Assembly (NCBI GenBank): GCA_016647705.1
Contig: CM028327.1
Coordinates: 45,711,114 to 45,775,113, forward strand
Direction: 5' to 3'
DNA from: Eucommia ulmoides
Taxonomy: Eukaryota > Streptophyta > Magnoliopsida > Garryales > Eucommiaceae
DNA length: 64,000 bases
Positions 23,593-35,637 of this stretch are shown here, piece by piece. The notes beneath the pieces are model-generated. The model was not told where the DNA came from. It made no database searches and saw only the letters and a program-made list of their open reading frames with translations. Each line of letters begins with the position of its first letter. Position 1 is the stretch's first letter. The translations under genes and the position numbers were made by a program.

Positions 23593-24952
23593 TGATAGGT
23601 TGAAATTATCTTTCTATTTTCAAGCCGAATTTGATAGTTTTCGAGTGTTATTGTAATGTTTTAAATCGTTTATATTCTTTTTTATGTTAATCATGTGTAG
23701 GGACAAAAAAGGTTGATATTCGAGAAAATCGGTAGAAAGTTGGTGAAAAAAACGTTGAAAAATATTAAAGAATCAAGACTGCAGCCTCACCACTGCAGTG
23801 ATGAAGCTCATTGCTGCAACGCTAGCGTCAAGGGCTATTGACCCTTAACTGCTGCAGCGATGGCCTTCATCGCTGCAACGGTGAAAGGTCAGTAGCATTC
23901 TGCCTAACTACTGCTGCAGCGATGGCCCTCATCGCTGCAGCGATGAAAGGGCAGAAGCCCTACTGATTAACCATCGTTGTAGCGATCAATCAACTAGTTG
24001 ACTTAGATCTTTTTAGATATTTTTAGGATGTTTTTGGCCTTAGTTGATATCCACCCTTCCTACCTTGTATCATGGACGTTTTTACACTTGTGAGAAGCCA
24101 TAGTTCAGACCAAGAAAGAGGATAACTCATTTGAGGAAGAGGAAAAGATCTCGGAGCGATTTTTACAGAAGTGGAACACTCCACTCTTCAGATTTGCCAT
24201 TCTCTCTTTGTTTCTATGTTTCTAAACTTTGTATCTTGAATGATGAAGTTATTCTCATGTTTTAATGTATATTTGGTTGTGATCATGGTTGACGTAGTAA
24301 ATATTATCTAGGGATTGATTAGTTCATGTATATGCACGTTTGAGTGAATATAGGTTTCGTTAACGGTTGTTTATCTTAAGCCGATTGTGTTTACGATTTT
24401 ATTACATCCTTGATATGCTTTGTATGGTATTAGGGTTGGTTTGAGAATATGGGGTTTGACACTTGGAAGAGGTAACCTCAGATTCAGACTAGGGTTAAAC
24501 ACAATGCGACGGTCTAATGTTTCGAAAGATTATTAGAACTTGTGCAATTCGTGAGGTTGGGTCAAGACTCATGTACTTGTTTAGACGTTAGATAGGGATA
24601 TCGACATTGATACGAGGTGCATATTCGCTCACTTTACACTCGGGAGAGATAGTGAGCGAGTTTACGATACCTAGATTGTCGGATAGGTTGAACACCGGTA
24701 ATGTAAACTAAACGAAATCAAACATGTATTAGTGAATGAAATTAATCCCTAGGTAATCAATTTTCATAGATTTAATCCCTAGTTGTTAGGTTTAATTAGT
24801 TTTCAATTTGCAAACACAAATCAATTCTTGAAACGTCTAAATAATATTAAACAATGTTAATTGTAGTACTTTAACTAATTACTCGACAAATCCCAGTGGA
24901 CGACACTCGATCTTAGGATCCACTATTTTCATATTATGAAGGCGGTACATCA
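23593..24952 (+). mobile_element. LTR of the 1.3-kb family, with upstream PPT
   Basis: Starts TGATAGGTTG and ends GGTACATCA. It shares structure and landmark text with the solo LTRs at 5071 and 56964: GGGTTTGACACTTGG, AGACTAGGGTT, CACTTTACACTC and GGTGAACG-like, in the same order. It follows a PPT-like tract, so it is a true 3' LTR of a truncated element. A palindromic block built on GCAGCGATG/CATCGCTGC lies at about 23785-23950. Confidence 0.75.
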
Positions 24953-25474
24953 AAAAATATTTTATCTCATGTAGTCTAGGTAGAGCTTGATCCCTTACTG
25001 ACATTAGATAAAGTCGAAGTGTGGATTGACTTTTGAGGCAACCAGAGCAGTTATTAACGATATAGAGGTTTGGTCTTTTGTGGTTTTATTATAGGTTATT
25101 ATATATGTATAGTTAATCTATTTTCGTGAGCCATATGTAATATTTGGTATGGTCACTATCCTACTCTAATGTAACGTGAGTTTGTAAAATTTTAAAATTT
25201 TATGTTAATTATCAATCTAGTATATATATGTCTTTTCAGATTACATTGGTTTGGTTAGGTAATTTCGAGCCAATGTCACGCCTTGCCTCTGGCGTAGGGC
25301 CTGAGGTATGATATGGTACATACCTTATCTTGTGAGAGTGTAATGGTTTGTTTTTCACTAGGAAAGAAGATCCGAATATAGTAGATTAGAAACCTTGAAG
25401 GAGCTTGGAGGAGTAGATGTAGGTAAGGAGGGGCGTTAACTAACTACAATAAATCTTTGTATCTACATTGTCTC
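24953..25474. other. unassigned repeat-like sequence
   Basis: No gene seen. The end (GGAGGAGTAGATGTAGG...AATCTTTGTATC near 25408-25462) resembles R-U5 text of plant LTRs, so this may be another LTR remnant, but boundaries cannot be set. Confidence 0.35.
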
Positions 25475-25718
25475 GATTGGAGGATCTTTTGTTCCCATAT
25501 GTGGCATACCATTGACTTATTCTCATAGACACAATTATAGATATATTTACCTTAATTTGTTTATTATGATTAATTGTAATTGATTGTGATAGCACAATGT
25601 TAGGATCTACATTAATTGTGATAGCATAATGTTAGGATCAAGATTGACCTCTTGGTTATGTATATTGTTATATCCACTATTAGTAAAACTTAACCCATTT
25701 GATATAGTTTGATTTTTA
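25475..25718 (+). mobile_element. 5' LTR of copia B
   Basis: About 244 bp ending immediately before the PBS. Its first 90 bp match the 3' LTR at 32205 (ATCTTTTGTTCCCATATGTG, then CATACCATTGACTTATTCTCAT). It contains a local direct repeat of TTGTGATAGCA..ATGTTAGGATC (25583 and 25615). Confidence 0.8.
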
Positions 25719-25730
25719 TGGTATCAGAGC
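25719..25730 (+). other. primer-binding site of copia B
   Basis: TGGTATCAGAGC, the standard initiator-Met-tRNA complementary site of plant copia elements, directly abutting the 5' LTR. Confidence 0.9.
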
Positions 25731-25766
25731 GAGGTTACAAAACCCTAGTTCATATTTTCCATAAAC

Positions 25767-26610
25767 ATGGCAGTGGATGATGCGAGCAGAGACAATGATA
25801 AGAGTATTAGGGATTTGGTAGCGAATAATCAAAGAAGAACGATCAATACCATTTCTCCATACTACTTGTATCTATTTGATCGTCCAGGCCTGATTTTCAT
25901 GACATATCCTCTCAGTGAAAGTAGAGATAACTACTCCACGTGGAGGCATAATTTTATAAACGCTCTCCATTCCAAAAACAAAGCAGGTTTTGTGGATGAA
26001 ACAATTAAAAAAACCAGATGTTGGTTCCCATGATTTATAGTCATGAATCCAACGCAACATCATGGCCCTTTCCTGGCTTACAAATGCACTCGCTAAGGAA
26101 CTTCAAAGCAATGAAGTTCATGTTGAAAATGCGGAAAAAATATGGAGATATTTAGAAGAAAGGTTCACTAAAGGAATAGCTCCCAGACTCTACGAGTTGA
26201 AGCGAGCCATTACTCTTTTGCAGCAAGAGAAGTCCTCAATCGCGTCCTACTACGGAAAACTAAAACTGGTTTGGGGTGAGAAACAGGGCCTTAATCCAGC
26301 ACCAATATGTACATGTGGATGTGCTTGTGGTTCAATGAAGAAGATAAAGGCCATGCATGAGGAGGATAAGGTCTTCAATTTTGTAATGGGACTAGATAAA
26401 ACATATGCAACTGTGCGATCTCAAATATTAAGCAAAGATCCGTTGTCGAATCTCGGAAGGGCCTACACCATTACTACACATGAGGAGAAACAATGTTCAT
26501 TCACCACAAATCATGCTCCTGTCATTGAAGCTACTGCCTTCTTGACCAAACTAAATGAATCACGATCGAAAAAGAATGACGATGGATATCGTAATCAATT
26601 CCTACCTTGA
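25767..26610 (+). pseudogene. copia B gag (broken)
   Basis: Two frames make up a copia gag. The first 88 codons hold the N-terminal block (PLSESRDNYSTWRHNFINAL, AGFVDETI). A frameshift near 26030 leads into 26062-26610, the UBN2-type block (ALAKELQSNEVHVENAEKIW, LEERFTKG, IASYYGKLKLVWGE) and an EEDKVFNFVMGLDKTYATVRSQIL segment. The zinc knuckle that should follow is eroded. Non-functional. Confidence 0.8.
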
Positions 26611-26799
26611 GTAGTACTGTGGAAACTCGAACCACAACCAAGAATATTGTTACAAGGTGATCGAGTAACCACCAGAATACTGTAAACCTGGCAAGTGGAT
26701 TGGAAAATAGGTCAGTTCACAAGGAGATCGTGGCGGCAATCAACAACAATCACATGGAAATCAATGGCAGAGAAGTGTCACGACACGTGCATCTTCTGG

Positions 26800-27887
26800 T
26801 GTTGCTTTTGCCACAACCATGGATGGTGTTAGATCTCTAATTCCATGTCTGACAATTGAACAACATCATCAACAACTAATTTTTCTTGGTGGACGTAGAG
26901 CTTCAGTGGGTAATCCATCAGGGAACATGGAAGCCTCCAATTTTCCGAGTAAGACAGAAAATGAATGGGTGGTTGATACAGGGGCCACAAATCACATTAC
27001 CTATACTATCGACTCCTTATGAAATGCAGAATCTCGACCTGATATACCCTTAGTACAGATTCCTAATGACAAAATAATATCAGTCAATGCTTTGAGCCGA
27101 GTTGCTCTTGGAAAAAATTGATTCTTGAACGAGTTCTTGGGGTCCCTAATTTTGTTTTTCAATTTACTGTCTGTTAGTAAACAAACACATGATTTGAATT
27201 GTATATTAACCTTTTGGTCGGGGCTTTATGCGATTAAGGACTTACACACATCGAGATTGATTGGAGTGGGTATAGAGTAGAATGACCTTTATTACCTGGA
27301 GCTCATGGGAGGGGTGAAGGCATTAATAACAAGCTACTAAATTCATATAATTTGTGGCATCATCGCTTTACACGTGCCTTTGCATCACATCACTCTGGTT
27401 CTAGGTATAGTTGTTTCTTTCAATTGTAGAAGACTCTGGTTTATAACGCTTATTACAAGGCAAAACAAACACGATAACCTTTCCTATCAGTATGAATAAG
27501 ATGATGCATGCTTTTGATTTACTTCATTATGACATTTAGGGCCTATACAAAACAAAATCATTTTCTGGTTGTCATTACTTTCAAATGATAGTGGATGATT
27601 TTAGTCAAGCAACATAGGTCTTTCTCAAGAAATACAAGTCAGAAACTAAGATGTATTTATTGCAATTTTTTAATTGGGTCCACACACAATTTTACACGCG
27701 AGTTAAACTTCTGCGAACAAACAATAGATTAGAATTTACTCATGATGATTTCAATACTCATTATTTTTATCATGGCATGAAACATCGAACTAGTTGTACT
27801 GATACACCACAACAGAATGATGTTGTAGAGCGCAAGCATACGCAACTTCTGGAAGTTGGATATGCATTACAATTCCAAGCAAATATT
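26800..27887 (+). pseudogene. copia B protease and integrase core (broken)
   Basis: The protease motif WVVDTGATNHIT lies at about 26968-27003, where DTGA is the aspartic active site. GAG-pre-integrase (LWHHRF) lies near 27355. The integrase core spans about 27540-27887, with IVDDFSQAT near 27590, then RTNNRLEF, where the catalytic Asp of the usual DN pair reads Asn, and CTDTPQQNDVVERKH. Several in-frame stops. A solo LTR interrupts it at 27888. Confidence 0.82.
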
Positions 27888-29310
27888 TGATCGCACCTCA
27901 TTTTGTGCGATCTAATACCACTAAATTAAGTTTTGTTAATCTTTTAAATAAATTAAAATATTATAAATTAAGTTGTTTTATTTGTTTTTGTAGGATTTTG
28001 GAAATGGTACAAAACCATGTTAATTTGGAGCAAAATTCAAAGAAAATGATCAAACGGATAAAAGTCGCGATTTTCGACACTAGAATGAAGACCACTGTCC
28101 ACTCTTTTGGACATAACTAATTATACAGTTTGAATTCTGAGATGAGACAAGTTGCATATGAAATTAGACTCTCTAATCTTTCCAACGACTGGTTATAGTG
28201 CCAAATCGGAGTTCGTATGAAAAAGATACAACCGTTTGAAGATGGTCCTTCTGTGCAGCCACATAGTGCTGCGGGTCAAACCGTTTTGACCCGAACCCGG
28301 CCCGATTCGGCTCGACCCGCGCCCACTCCGGTGGACAAATTGCACAACAACCCCATTGGCCTCCATATTTGACTTTTTGCACCCCTAGCCTCCTCTTTTG
28401 ACTCAAATTCACCCCAAAACTCACCTTTTGGATTCTATAAATAGAAGGGAGGTTTGAGAGCAAAAAAGATCGATATTCCTACTTCATTCTTACAATAGTT
28501 GTAGTATTTTCTTTTATTTTTATTTTTATTTTTGGAGGGGAGAATAGTTTGGGGTACAAAGTGTAAATAGTATTTTTGAGGATATTATCCGAGAAAATGT
28601 CACTCAATGCAATAATGAAAAGCTAACTTCCTTCAACCAGGTTAGGGTTGTGGTATTGTACTTTTGAATTTATGTAATATAATATTTTTCTTATTTAAAT
28701 TTGGATTTCGTATAAACAATTGTGTGGAAGGAATTCCGTTCGTAAAAATGAATTTAATTATAATTGAATTTATTGTCAAAATGTTCTTGTAGAGATTTTG
28801 ATTTGAATTCAATTATTGCTAGAACATTAAATCTTGCACCTGTGGTCTTGATTTAATGGCCACACAATCGTATTCTTGGGGATTGATTATTGGTCTGGAT
28901 GGTTTATGCCAAGATTTTAATTCACCTTAGATTAGTTTAATGTAGGAATTAAATACCGAAGATAGATCATGCCGGAGAATAACAATCCATATATTTTTGA
29001 GTAGTTCCGGCTTGTAGTTAGGAACACTCGTTTATACAAATCCGATTTAAATAGAAAATACAAGAAAAACATAATTCTCAAAATACTAACCCCACAATTC
29101 CTATTCTGGTTCTTTATTTTATTTTTATTTTAGATTTAGTATTTTCTTTTCTTATTTAAAAAAAAAAAAATCAAAATCGTTTTCACTAAAGAAAGAAAAG
29201 TAATTAGAAATTAATAATTACAAGATCAATCCCTGTGGTTCGACACCTTACTTGAATACCGTACTAAATCAGTATCGTGGTACCATTTAAGGGTATTATT
29301 TTTGAGCGAT
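27888..29310 (+). mobile_element. solo LTR (~1.4 kb) nested in copia B integrase
   Basis: It separates copia codons ..LQFQANI (left) from LIVF-stop-GECVLTAAYLIN (right, about 29313). It starts TGATCGCAC; the likely target duplication is imperfect (ATATT at 27883-27887, CTATT at 29311-29315). It shares the family's 3' landmark text TCAATCCCTGTGG..GACAC..ACTTGAATACCG. The terminal CA is not intact. It contains a GC-rich block near 28255-28345. Confidence 0.68.
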
Positions 29311-30050
29311 CTATTCTCATTGTATTTTAGGGAGAATGTGTTCTTACCGCCGCATACTTGATCAACCGTATATTGTTCTCGGCCCTACAAAATCAAACCC
29401 TGTATGAGGTTCTACTTGGAAAGATTCGAACATATGATCACTTCAGAAGCTTCAGATGTCTCTGCTATGGACATGTGAACAAAAGGCCGCATGACGAATT
29501 CGCTCCATGTGCCAAACTAGGTGTGTTTATCGGATATACTAGCGGACAAAAGAGATATAGAATCTATGATCTTGAAGGCCAAATGATTTACGTTTCACGT
29601 GATGCTGACATTTTGGAAGACATGTTTTCCTTTGCCAGCTCTAAAGCAGCAAATACAGTTAAGCAAACTAATTTTGGTCAGACTACTCCATTGGATAGTC
29701 CATTTACTTTGGCAATACCGAATAACACCGACTTTGAACATGGTGAGTCGTCAACAGGTATCATATCATCTGATAACACAATTGAACCCATGCCCAACAC
29801 GCGTGAGCCTGCAAGAGTTGAACCCACATTTCCAGCAATTGTGCATGGATCTGCTACACTTGGGTCCGTACTCTCAACATCTCCACATGATTCTTTTCCA
29901 CCTATCTTGGCTAGGTCCGAGTCCATTAGATCCGATTTATTAGCAGTTGCAACCTCATCTCCTGATCCAATTAATCCTGACTTAGTTAATATGCCAGATA
30001 GCAATGTTTCAGCAGTTCCAATTCTTCCTGGCAAACGACAGCGGTAAGTA
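29311..30050 (+). pseudogene. copia B integrase C-terminal part and linker
   Basis: Open for 229 codons from 29358. INRILFSALQNQTLYEVL matches the integrase distal region, and ACAKLGVFIGYTSGQKRYRIYDLEGQMIYVSRD is the characteristic copia C-terminal block. A Ser/Thr/Pro-rich linker follows toward reverse transcriptase. Confidence 0.85.
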
Positions 30051-30139
30051 TCTCGATCCTTTTTTGACTATAATTATGTTCAGCCCCCATCCCTTGCTCC
30101 TACAAAAGCGTCACACCGTCATTATCCACTCCTCCGGCT

Positions 30140-31192
30140 AACTTGACAATACATCACCTCTCTCACTCTATTTCTTATTCCAAATTTTCTCCCATTCATA
30201 CTACTTTCTTAACGGCCATCTCGAACACTAATGAACCGAGAGTATTCTTTCAAGATGTCAAACATGCACATTGGAGGGATGCCATGGCCAAAGAAATTTT
30301 CACTTTGGAAGCGAATTACACTTGAACTTTGCAACCTTTGCCTCCCGGAAAAGGCCTATCAATTCTAAATGGGTTTACAAAATCAAATATAGACTAAATG
30401 AGAGCATCAATCACTACAAGACGCGTCTTGTCACCAAATGTTACACATAGATTGAGGGTGTTGATTTCCATAAGACTTTTTTCCTAGTCGCCAAATCAGT
30501 CACGATATGTTGTTTGTTGGTGGTTGCTTCAATTGAGCACTGGGAGTTACACCAATTTGATGTGAATAAGTCCTTCTTGCATGGAGACTTAAACAAAAGA
30601 AGTTTATATGAAATCCCGCAGGGGTTTGCGAAGTAGAGGGAGCAATGAGAATGTCGAGAAATTCCTATATGGACTCCGTCAAGCATCTAGAAATTAGTAT
30701 CACAATTCACTACTTCCCTACTTGCGATTGGTTTTCAGCAATCGGCTGCAATTCACTCTTTGTTCATCTAATCTTGTAGAGGATATTTTGTTACAGTTCT
30801 CATCTATGTTGATGATGTCATAGTCATAGGAACGGAATCCACATGAATTTCTAAACTGAATTGAAGTAGCATGTTCCACAACTGGGATCATATTAAGCCA
30901 ACACAAGTATGTTCTTGATATATTAACCGAGATTGGTCTTACAAGTTACAAGAAGGCTTTATTTCCCATGAAGCAACAACACAAATTTTCGTTCAACACC
31001 GATGAAGTTTGTACTGACCCTGGGCAATATCGTCTCCTAGCAGGTCGGTTGCTTTATCTTACCATCACTCGTCCAGATATCAACTATGGGGTGTATATTC
31101 TTAGCCAGTTCATGCATGCACCAGGACAACCACATCTTGATACTGCTCATGGGGTGTTACGTTATCTCAAATGAATCCCAGGACAATGTATG
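30140..31192 (+). pseudogene. copia B reverse transcriptase (broken)
   Basis: Recognisable blocks: HAHWRDAMAKEIFTLEAN (30265-30320), NSKWVYKIKYRLNESINHYKTRLVTK (30360-30440), HQFDVNKSFLHGDLN (30550-30600), YVDDVIVIGTES-type active-site text near 30805-30840, and DPGQYRLLAGRLLYLTITRPDINYGV (31015-31095). Numerous stops and shifts. Confidence 0.85.
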
Positions 31193-31195
31193 TTA

Positions 31196-31519
31196 GGTGG
31201 TGTTTGGTTAGTGTTCCCATTTTTCTCAACCCAACTGGGATGGGTTGGGTTGGGTTGGGTTGAGAATTTTGTTTCCTTTTGAGAACAGAATTGCGTTTGG
31301 TAACGATAATTTTTGTTTTGTGTTGAGAACAGAATCGTGTTTGGTAATGATTTTATCCTAAAACTATTTTTTTTTTTGTTTTGGCGGCGGCGGCACGGAG
31401 GTGGCCGGCCCAGCGGAAGGTCGCCAGAGGTGGCCCGTGATGGCGGACAGTGGTGGTCGGCCGGCGGATGAAGACGGAAGTTGAGAACTTTGGGTTGAGT
31501 TTTTTGGGTAAAAAAAAAT

Positions 31520-31556
<37 letters not shown>

Positions 31557-31699
31557 CTGGTTTCTTTAGGATTTTGAGAATCATTTCTTATTTTTTGGGT
31601 TGAGTTTTGTGTTTACCAAATGCGTTCTCAAAAATCAAATCCAAAATTTTTGAGTTGGGTTGGGTTGGAATGGAATGAAAATACTAACCAAATGGGCCC
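31196..31699. mobile_element. PIF/Harbinger-like MITE (504 bp) in copia B
   Basis: Terminal inverted repeats read GGTGGTGTTTGGTTAGTGTT (left) and, reverse-complemented, GGGCCCATTTGGTTAGTATT (right), with target duplication TTA at 31193-31195 and 31700-31702. TTA target sites with GTTTGGTT-type ends are typical of PIF/Harbinger. Inside are TGGGTTGGGTTGGG repeats and a 35-bp T run near 31522-31556. Internal text TGCGTTTGGTAACGATAATTT also occurs reverse-complemented near 51240, so a related element lies there. Confidence 0.82.
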
Positions 31700-31702
31700 T
31701 TA

Positions 31703-32204
31703 CTTCATTCAGATAGTTCATTGTTGTTGCAAGCATATTGTGATGCAGATTGGCCAAGCTGTTTGATGACACGTAAATCCACTACTCGTTAGATTACTTT
31801 TCTCGAATCTTTTCCCATATCGTGGCGATCCAAGAAACAAACAATGGTATTCCATTCTTTAGCTGAAGCTAAATACCGAGCCATGGCCACCGCTACTAGA
31901 GAGATCATTCGACTAATATGGCTTCACTCAATCTTTAGTTGGCATACTCATCTCTGATTCCCTTATTCTATGACAACCAGGCTACCATTCACATTGCGTC
32001 TAACCTAGATTTAAACAAAGCATATTGAAATAGATTGTCATTTTATCTGACAGCACATTCAGTTACATATTATTGTTCCTCGCCCGATTTCTTCCCAGAA
32101 CCAATTGGCGGACATATTCACTAAAACACTTGGATATGATCGGTTTCATCAATTGTTGATCATGTTGGGTATTTCCACTCTCCATGCTCCAACTTGAGGG
32201 GGAG
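31703..32204 (+). pseudogene. copia B RNase H and polypurine tract
   Basis: The first codons after the MITE continue the interrupted protein: AYCDADWPSCLMTRKSTT (31728-31785), SWRSKKQTMVFHSLAEAKYRAMA (31818-31890). The end is the PPT CTTGAGGGGGAG (32193-32204). Confidence 0.85.
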
Positions 32205-32300
32205 TATTAGAGTATCTTTTGTTCCCATATGTGACATACCATTGACTTATTCTCATCCGCTCAATTATAGGGATAGTTACCTTAATTGACCTAATTTCTC
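32205..32300 (+). mobile_element. 3' LTR of copia B, truncated
   Basis: Matches the first 90 bp of the 5' LTR at 25475 (ATCTTTTGTTCCCATATGTG onward), then similarity stops at TACCTTAATT near 32290, just before the palindromic MITE. Its first bases read TATTAG where the usual LTR start is TG. Confidence 0.75.
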
Positions 32301-32306
32301 TTTTGT

Positions 32307-32467
32307 AAGACCCAATTCTGCATATGCATATTTTTAGTTGCATTTTGTAACATTTTGGAAAATTGGGTTTATTGTTATTTTAAATTTTTTAAAATAACAC
32401 ACTAAACTCAATTTTCCTAAAAGTTACGAAATGCAGCTAAAAATATGCATATACAAAATTGGGTCTT
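32307..32467. mobile_element. near-perfect palindromic (foldback) MITE
   Basis: AAGACCCAATTCTGCATATG at the left is mirrored by CATATACAAAATTGGGTCTT at the right. The arms are about 77 bp each and meet at a short T/A spacer near 32384-32392; TGTA flanks both ends. Transcripts would fold into a long hairpin, so small-RNA production is possible (inference). Confidence 0.8.
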
Positions 32468-34453
32468 GTAACTTTGTACTCCTAGGGTATTTCAGCACCT
32501 ACACCCCTTGCGATTTTGATTTGTGTAACAATTAACTATTCCATTGACTTTAATGGTCAAAAGTAAAAACTCAACAAAAATACATTAATTAATATCAAAT
32601 TATATGTGTACCCTTCAAATTGAATAAAGCACTTTCAATTAATTTTAGGGGATCATTTAGACAATCATTCAAAGTTTGAGGGTGCAAAATAAAATTTTAC
32701 ATTTATCATCATGATCGATTGTTTCTCCTTTGCAAATGAACTAAAACCTATTCCTTTCCTTTCTTCCTTTACCGTCGAACCAACAACCATCATCCCCACT
32801 CCGACGGCAAACCACCACCACCACCACATGTATAACCTCTCTCTTTATTTCTCTCTGTCTATATCTTCTCTTTCTCTATAATACCTTCCCCCCCCCCCCC
32901 CCCCCCCCCCCCCAGATCTGAATCTCAAAAATATAGATTCGATCATGGATCTGCAGATCCTTGCTCAGATCCACTTATTCGAGCAAAGATCTTCAAGATT
33001 TTCCTAGATATTGTAGATGCATTGTCCACTTCAGATAGCTTTGCATCCTTCAGCTTGTCTGATATACCATTAGGACTACAAATCTAACTGCCAATCTTAG
33101 GCAACCTAGTTGATAAGCTAGAACGGGATTTAACACTTCCCTTAGCGGTATGAACCTTTAATTTTTCACTTTCAAAGAACCTAATTTTTGGTGATGGTAC
33201 GCAAGGCCAGACGATTTGATCAAAGCTTGCTATGAAATGGTGCTTTCTTAATAAATGCATGTCTACCATGGTTAAATGACCCAAAATGTGTGAAAAAAAA
33301 ACATTTATTACCAAGAATTGAAGAGGATATACACTGGTCTACTAATTTTATTTCTTAATTTGGAAGTGATAATGTGACATTGGAAAGTTTTGAAACTGAG
33401 TTGTTTGAAGACATTAGAGATTCAATTCAAACATCTAGTAAACCATCCAACTCAAGATCTTGAATATATAGATTCGAACAAGGATCTACATATCCAAGGT
33501 TCGGATCTATATATCTAAACTGGTATATATATATATATATATATATAGGGACACACATAGATGTGTGTGTGTATAAAAAGCTAATGTGAGAAGAGAGAGC
33601 GAATTGGCGAGGCTGGTGGTAGTTGTGTTGGTGGTGATGTGGCGAGGCTAGTGGTGGGCTGGTAGAGCTGGTGGTAGTGAGAAAGGTTGGAGGTGGTGGA
33701 TGGAACATTTTTGAAGGAAAAAAAGTCCAAAATGAAAAAGAAAAAAAAATATTTTTGACCTGAAAATTTAGAAGACTCTTTAAATAAACCCCATTGAATT
33801 AGTTGTAAGTAAATGATGAAATTACTCATAATTTTAAAGTGAAATGATGCAATTACCCTTAATTCTTTATCCCTATATGTTTGGTTGTGAATTTAGGTAA
33901 ACATGTTTCTGCTATAACTGAAGATAACAACCGGTTAGGAAAATTGGTCATTACTTGATAAATAATTTATTTATTTAAATTTTTATAATTACTCAATTTA
34001 GTGCAGATTCAATCTTCGGATCTATAGATACGATGCTTGGATCTATGCATTTGTCCACGAAACTAACTGATTCATTCTTGGATTTGTAGATCCGATCGAG
34101 GATGATTTTTTCATATATTTTTTTTTCTTTTTTTTTTTTTTTTTTTGTTGGGGTTGAATTTCAATCGAATTACATACAAAGTGACTTCAACATTTGAAAT
34201 GGGTATGATTTTGAAAGTGATTTTAGCATTAGAGAGATATGGTGGATGGTTGGGGGTGACCGATGCGGTGGATGGTGGCCGACAGGGAGTGGGTTGAGAA
34301 GAAGGAAATGAATATGTGAAAAAAAAAGGGAAGCGAATGGGGAGAGAGAGAGAGAGAGGAGCTAGGGTTTAACGAGAATTTCGATGAGTTGATTGCTGAA
34401 GCAGAGCAAAGGTAACTTTGATAAGTGAAATTCAAGTTCTTAGTCTTCTTGGT
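32468..34453. other. intergenic region with C26 tract and a possible gene fragment
   Basis: No complete gene. A run of 26 C lies at 32888-32913. A frame from 33007 to 33151 reads DIVDALSTSDSFASFSLSDI then one stop and LPILGNLVDKLERDLTLPLAV; it looks protein-derived but I do not recognise it. TGACTTTAATGGTCA-type text near 32556 and its inverse near 34858 hint at a large inverted-repeat element. TA microsatellite at 33526-33548; direct and inverted GATCTATAGATCC-like motifs are scattered at 32914-33510 and 34010-34105. Confidence 0.4.
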
Positions 34454-35438
34454 TATATATTTTCAAGTTCATTTCTGTCCTATTTAATTTTTTTTAAGGT
34501 TGGGTTCTTAGGGCATATATATTGAATATTGAATTTTGGATTTGTAGGAGATTGATTTTTAGATGTATTATTGAAATTCCGGTTGAACAGAGGTATTTGT
34601 TATTAGAGAGATAGAGAAATATATTTTGACCCCTAAATTTTGGATTAGTATTAAAATAATTCATATTAAAAAATTTAGGGAAATTTTTTAAGAGTTTCCA
34701 AAATTTTAAAAATAACTTTCTAAGGACCATATCATGTGTAAAAAAAATTCATGTTACAAGACTTCATAAAGTGATATTTTTATGGGATGAGACTTTTGGG
34801 CAAAATTTCCAAAAATTTAAAGGGTCTAAGTATTATTTGACATCAATTACTTGATTGTCTTTGACTTTTATTCATTGACCGTTAAAGTCTGAAACACAGG
34901 AGTATATGTGGTAACGAAAATACTAGAGGTGTATAAAGTGTAATTCGAACAAATCACAAAGTATAATTAACCTTTTATTTTCACTAAACTAAAAGTCAAA
35001 CAATTATATTTTTCCCACATTTTTTTTTGGATAGAAACAAAGAAATGCTTGTGAGACCATATTTTGTCCAAAAACAAATTTTACAATAGTAAAAAAAAAT
35101 ACAAAAAAAATAAAATCAATAAACAAAAACTACATGAAGATTTTTTTAAGTTATTTAAAAATGTTACAAATTAATTTCGAGTTTATTTTTGTATTTTTGA
35201 TAAATAAAATGCTTGTGAAAAATTTCTGAGTTGAGTCAAATAGTTGAAAAAAATTATAATGAAAAAATAAATATTTGTAGGACTAATTCAAATGGAAAAA
35301 AAAGCATAAATATTAAGATGGATAAAATAATAATTCTTATTATCTGATGTATTATTTTGTTATAATATAATTACAAGGTTAAAATTGTACTCTTAATTTT
35401 AAAAACATCTACAATAGGTATTCTTGTTATTTTTAAAA

Positions 35439-35637
35439 GGGTTAATTACATTTTACCCCTGTGGTTTGAAAATCGTTACTTACCCTCATGTGGTTAAATA
35501 TTTGGTGCACTTACCCCCCTATATTAGGGGTAAGTAGTTTGAAAATCTGACCACAGAAAAGTAAGTGGTGATTTTTAAACTATAGGGAGATAAGTGCAAA
35601 TTGACCAAATCACAGGAAAATAAAACGTAATTAGCCC
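35439..35637. mobile_element. Mutator-like MITE (199 bp)
   Basis: Ends GGGTTAATTACATTTTACCCC and (reverse complement) GGGCTAATTACGTTTTATTTT form the inverted repeats. A 9-bp target duplication TTTTTAAAA / TTTTTAACA flanks it. The matching site in unit 2 (near 40835) is empty. Confidence 0.82.

Noticed and set aside
28173..28463. Minus-strand 96-codon frame in the solo LTR
   Set aside because: Lies entirely within LTR sequence and matches no family.
29599..30034. Two overlapping frames on opposite strands
   Set aside because: Shadows of the copia B integrase-RT linker, which is the frame with recognisable motifs.
33427..33829. Pro/Ser/Thr-rich minus-strand frames
   Set aside because: Created by GGTGGTRG trinucleotide repeats; not gene-like.
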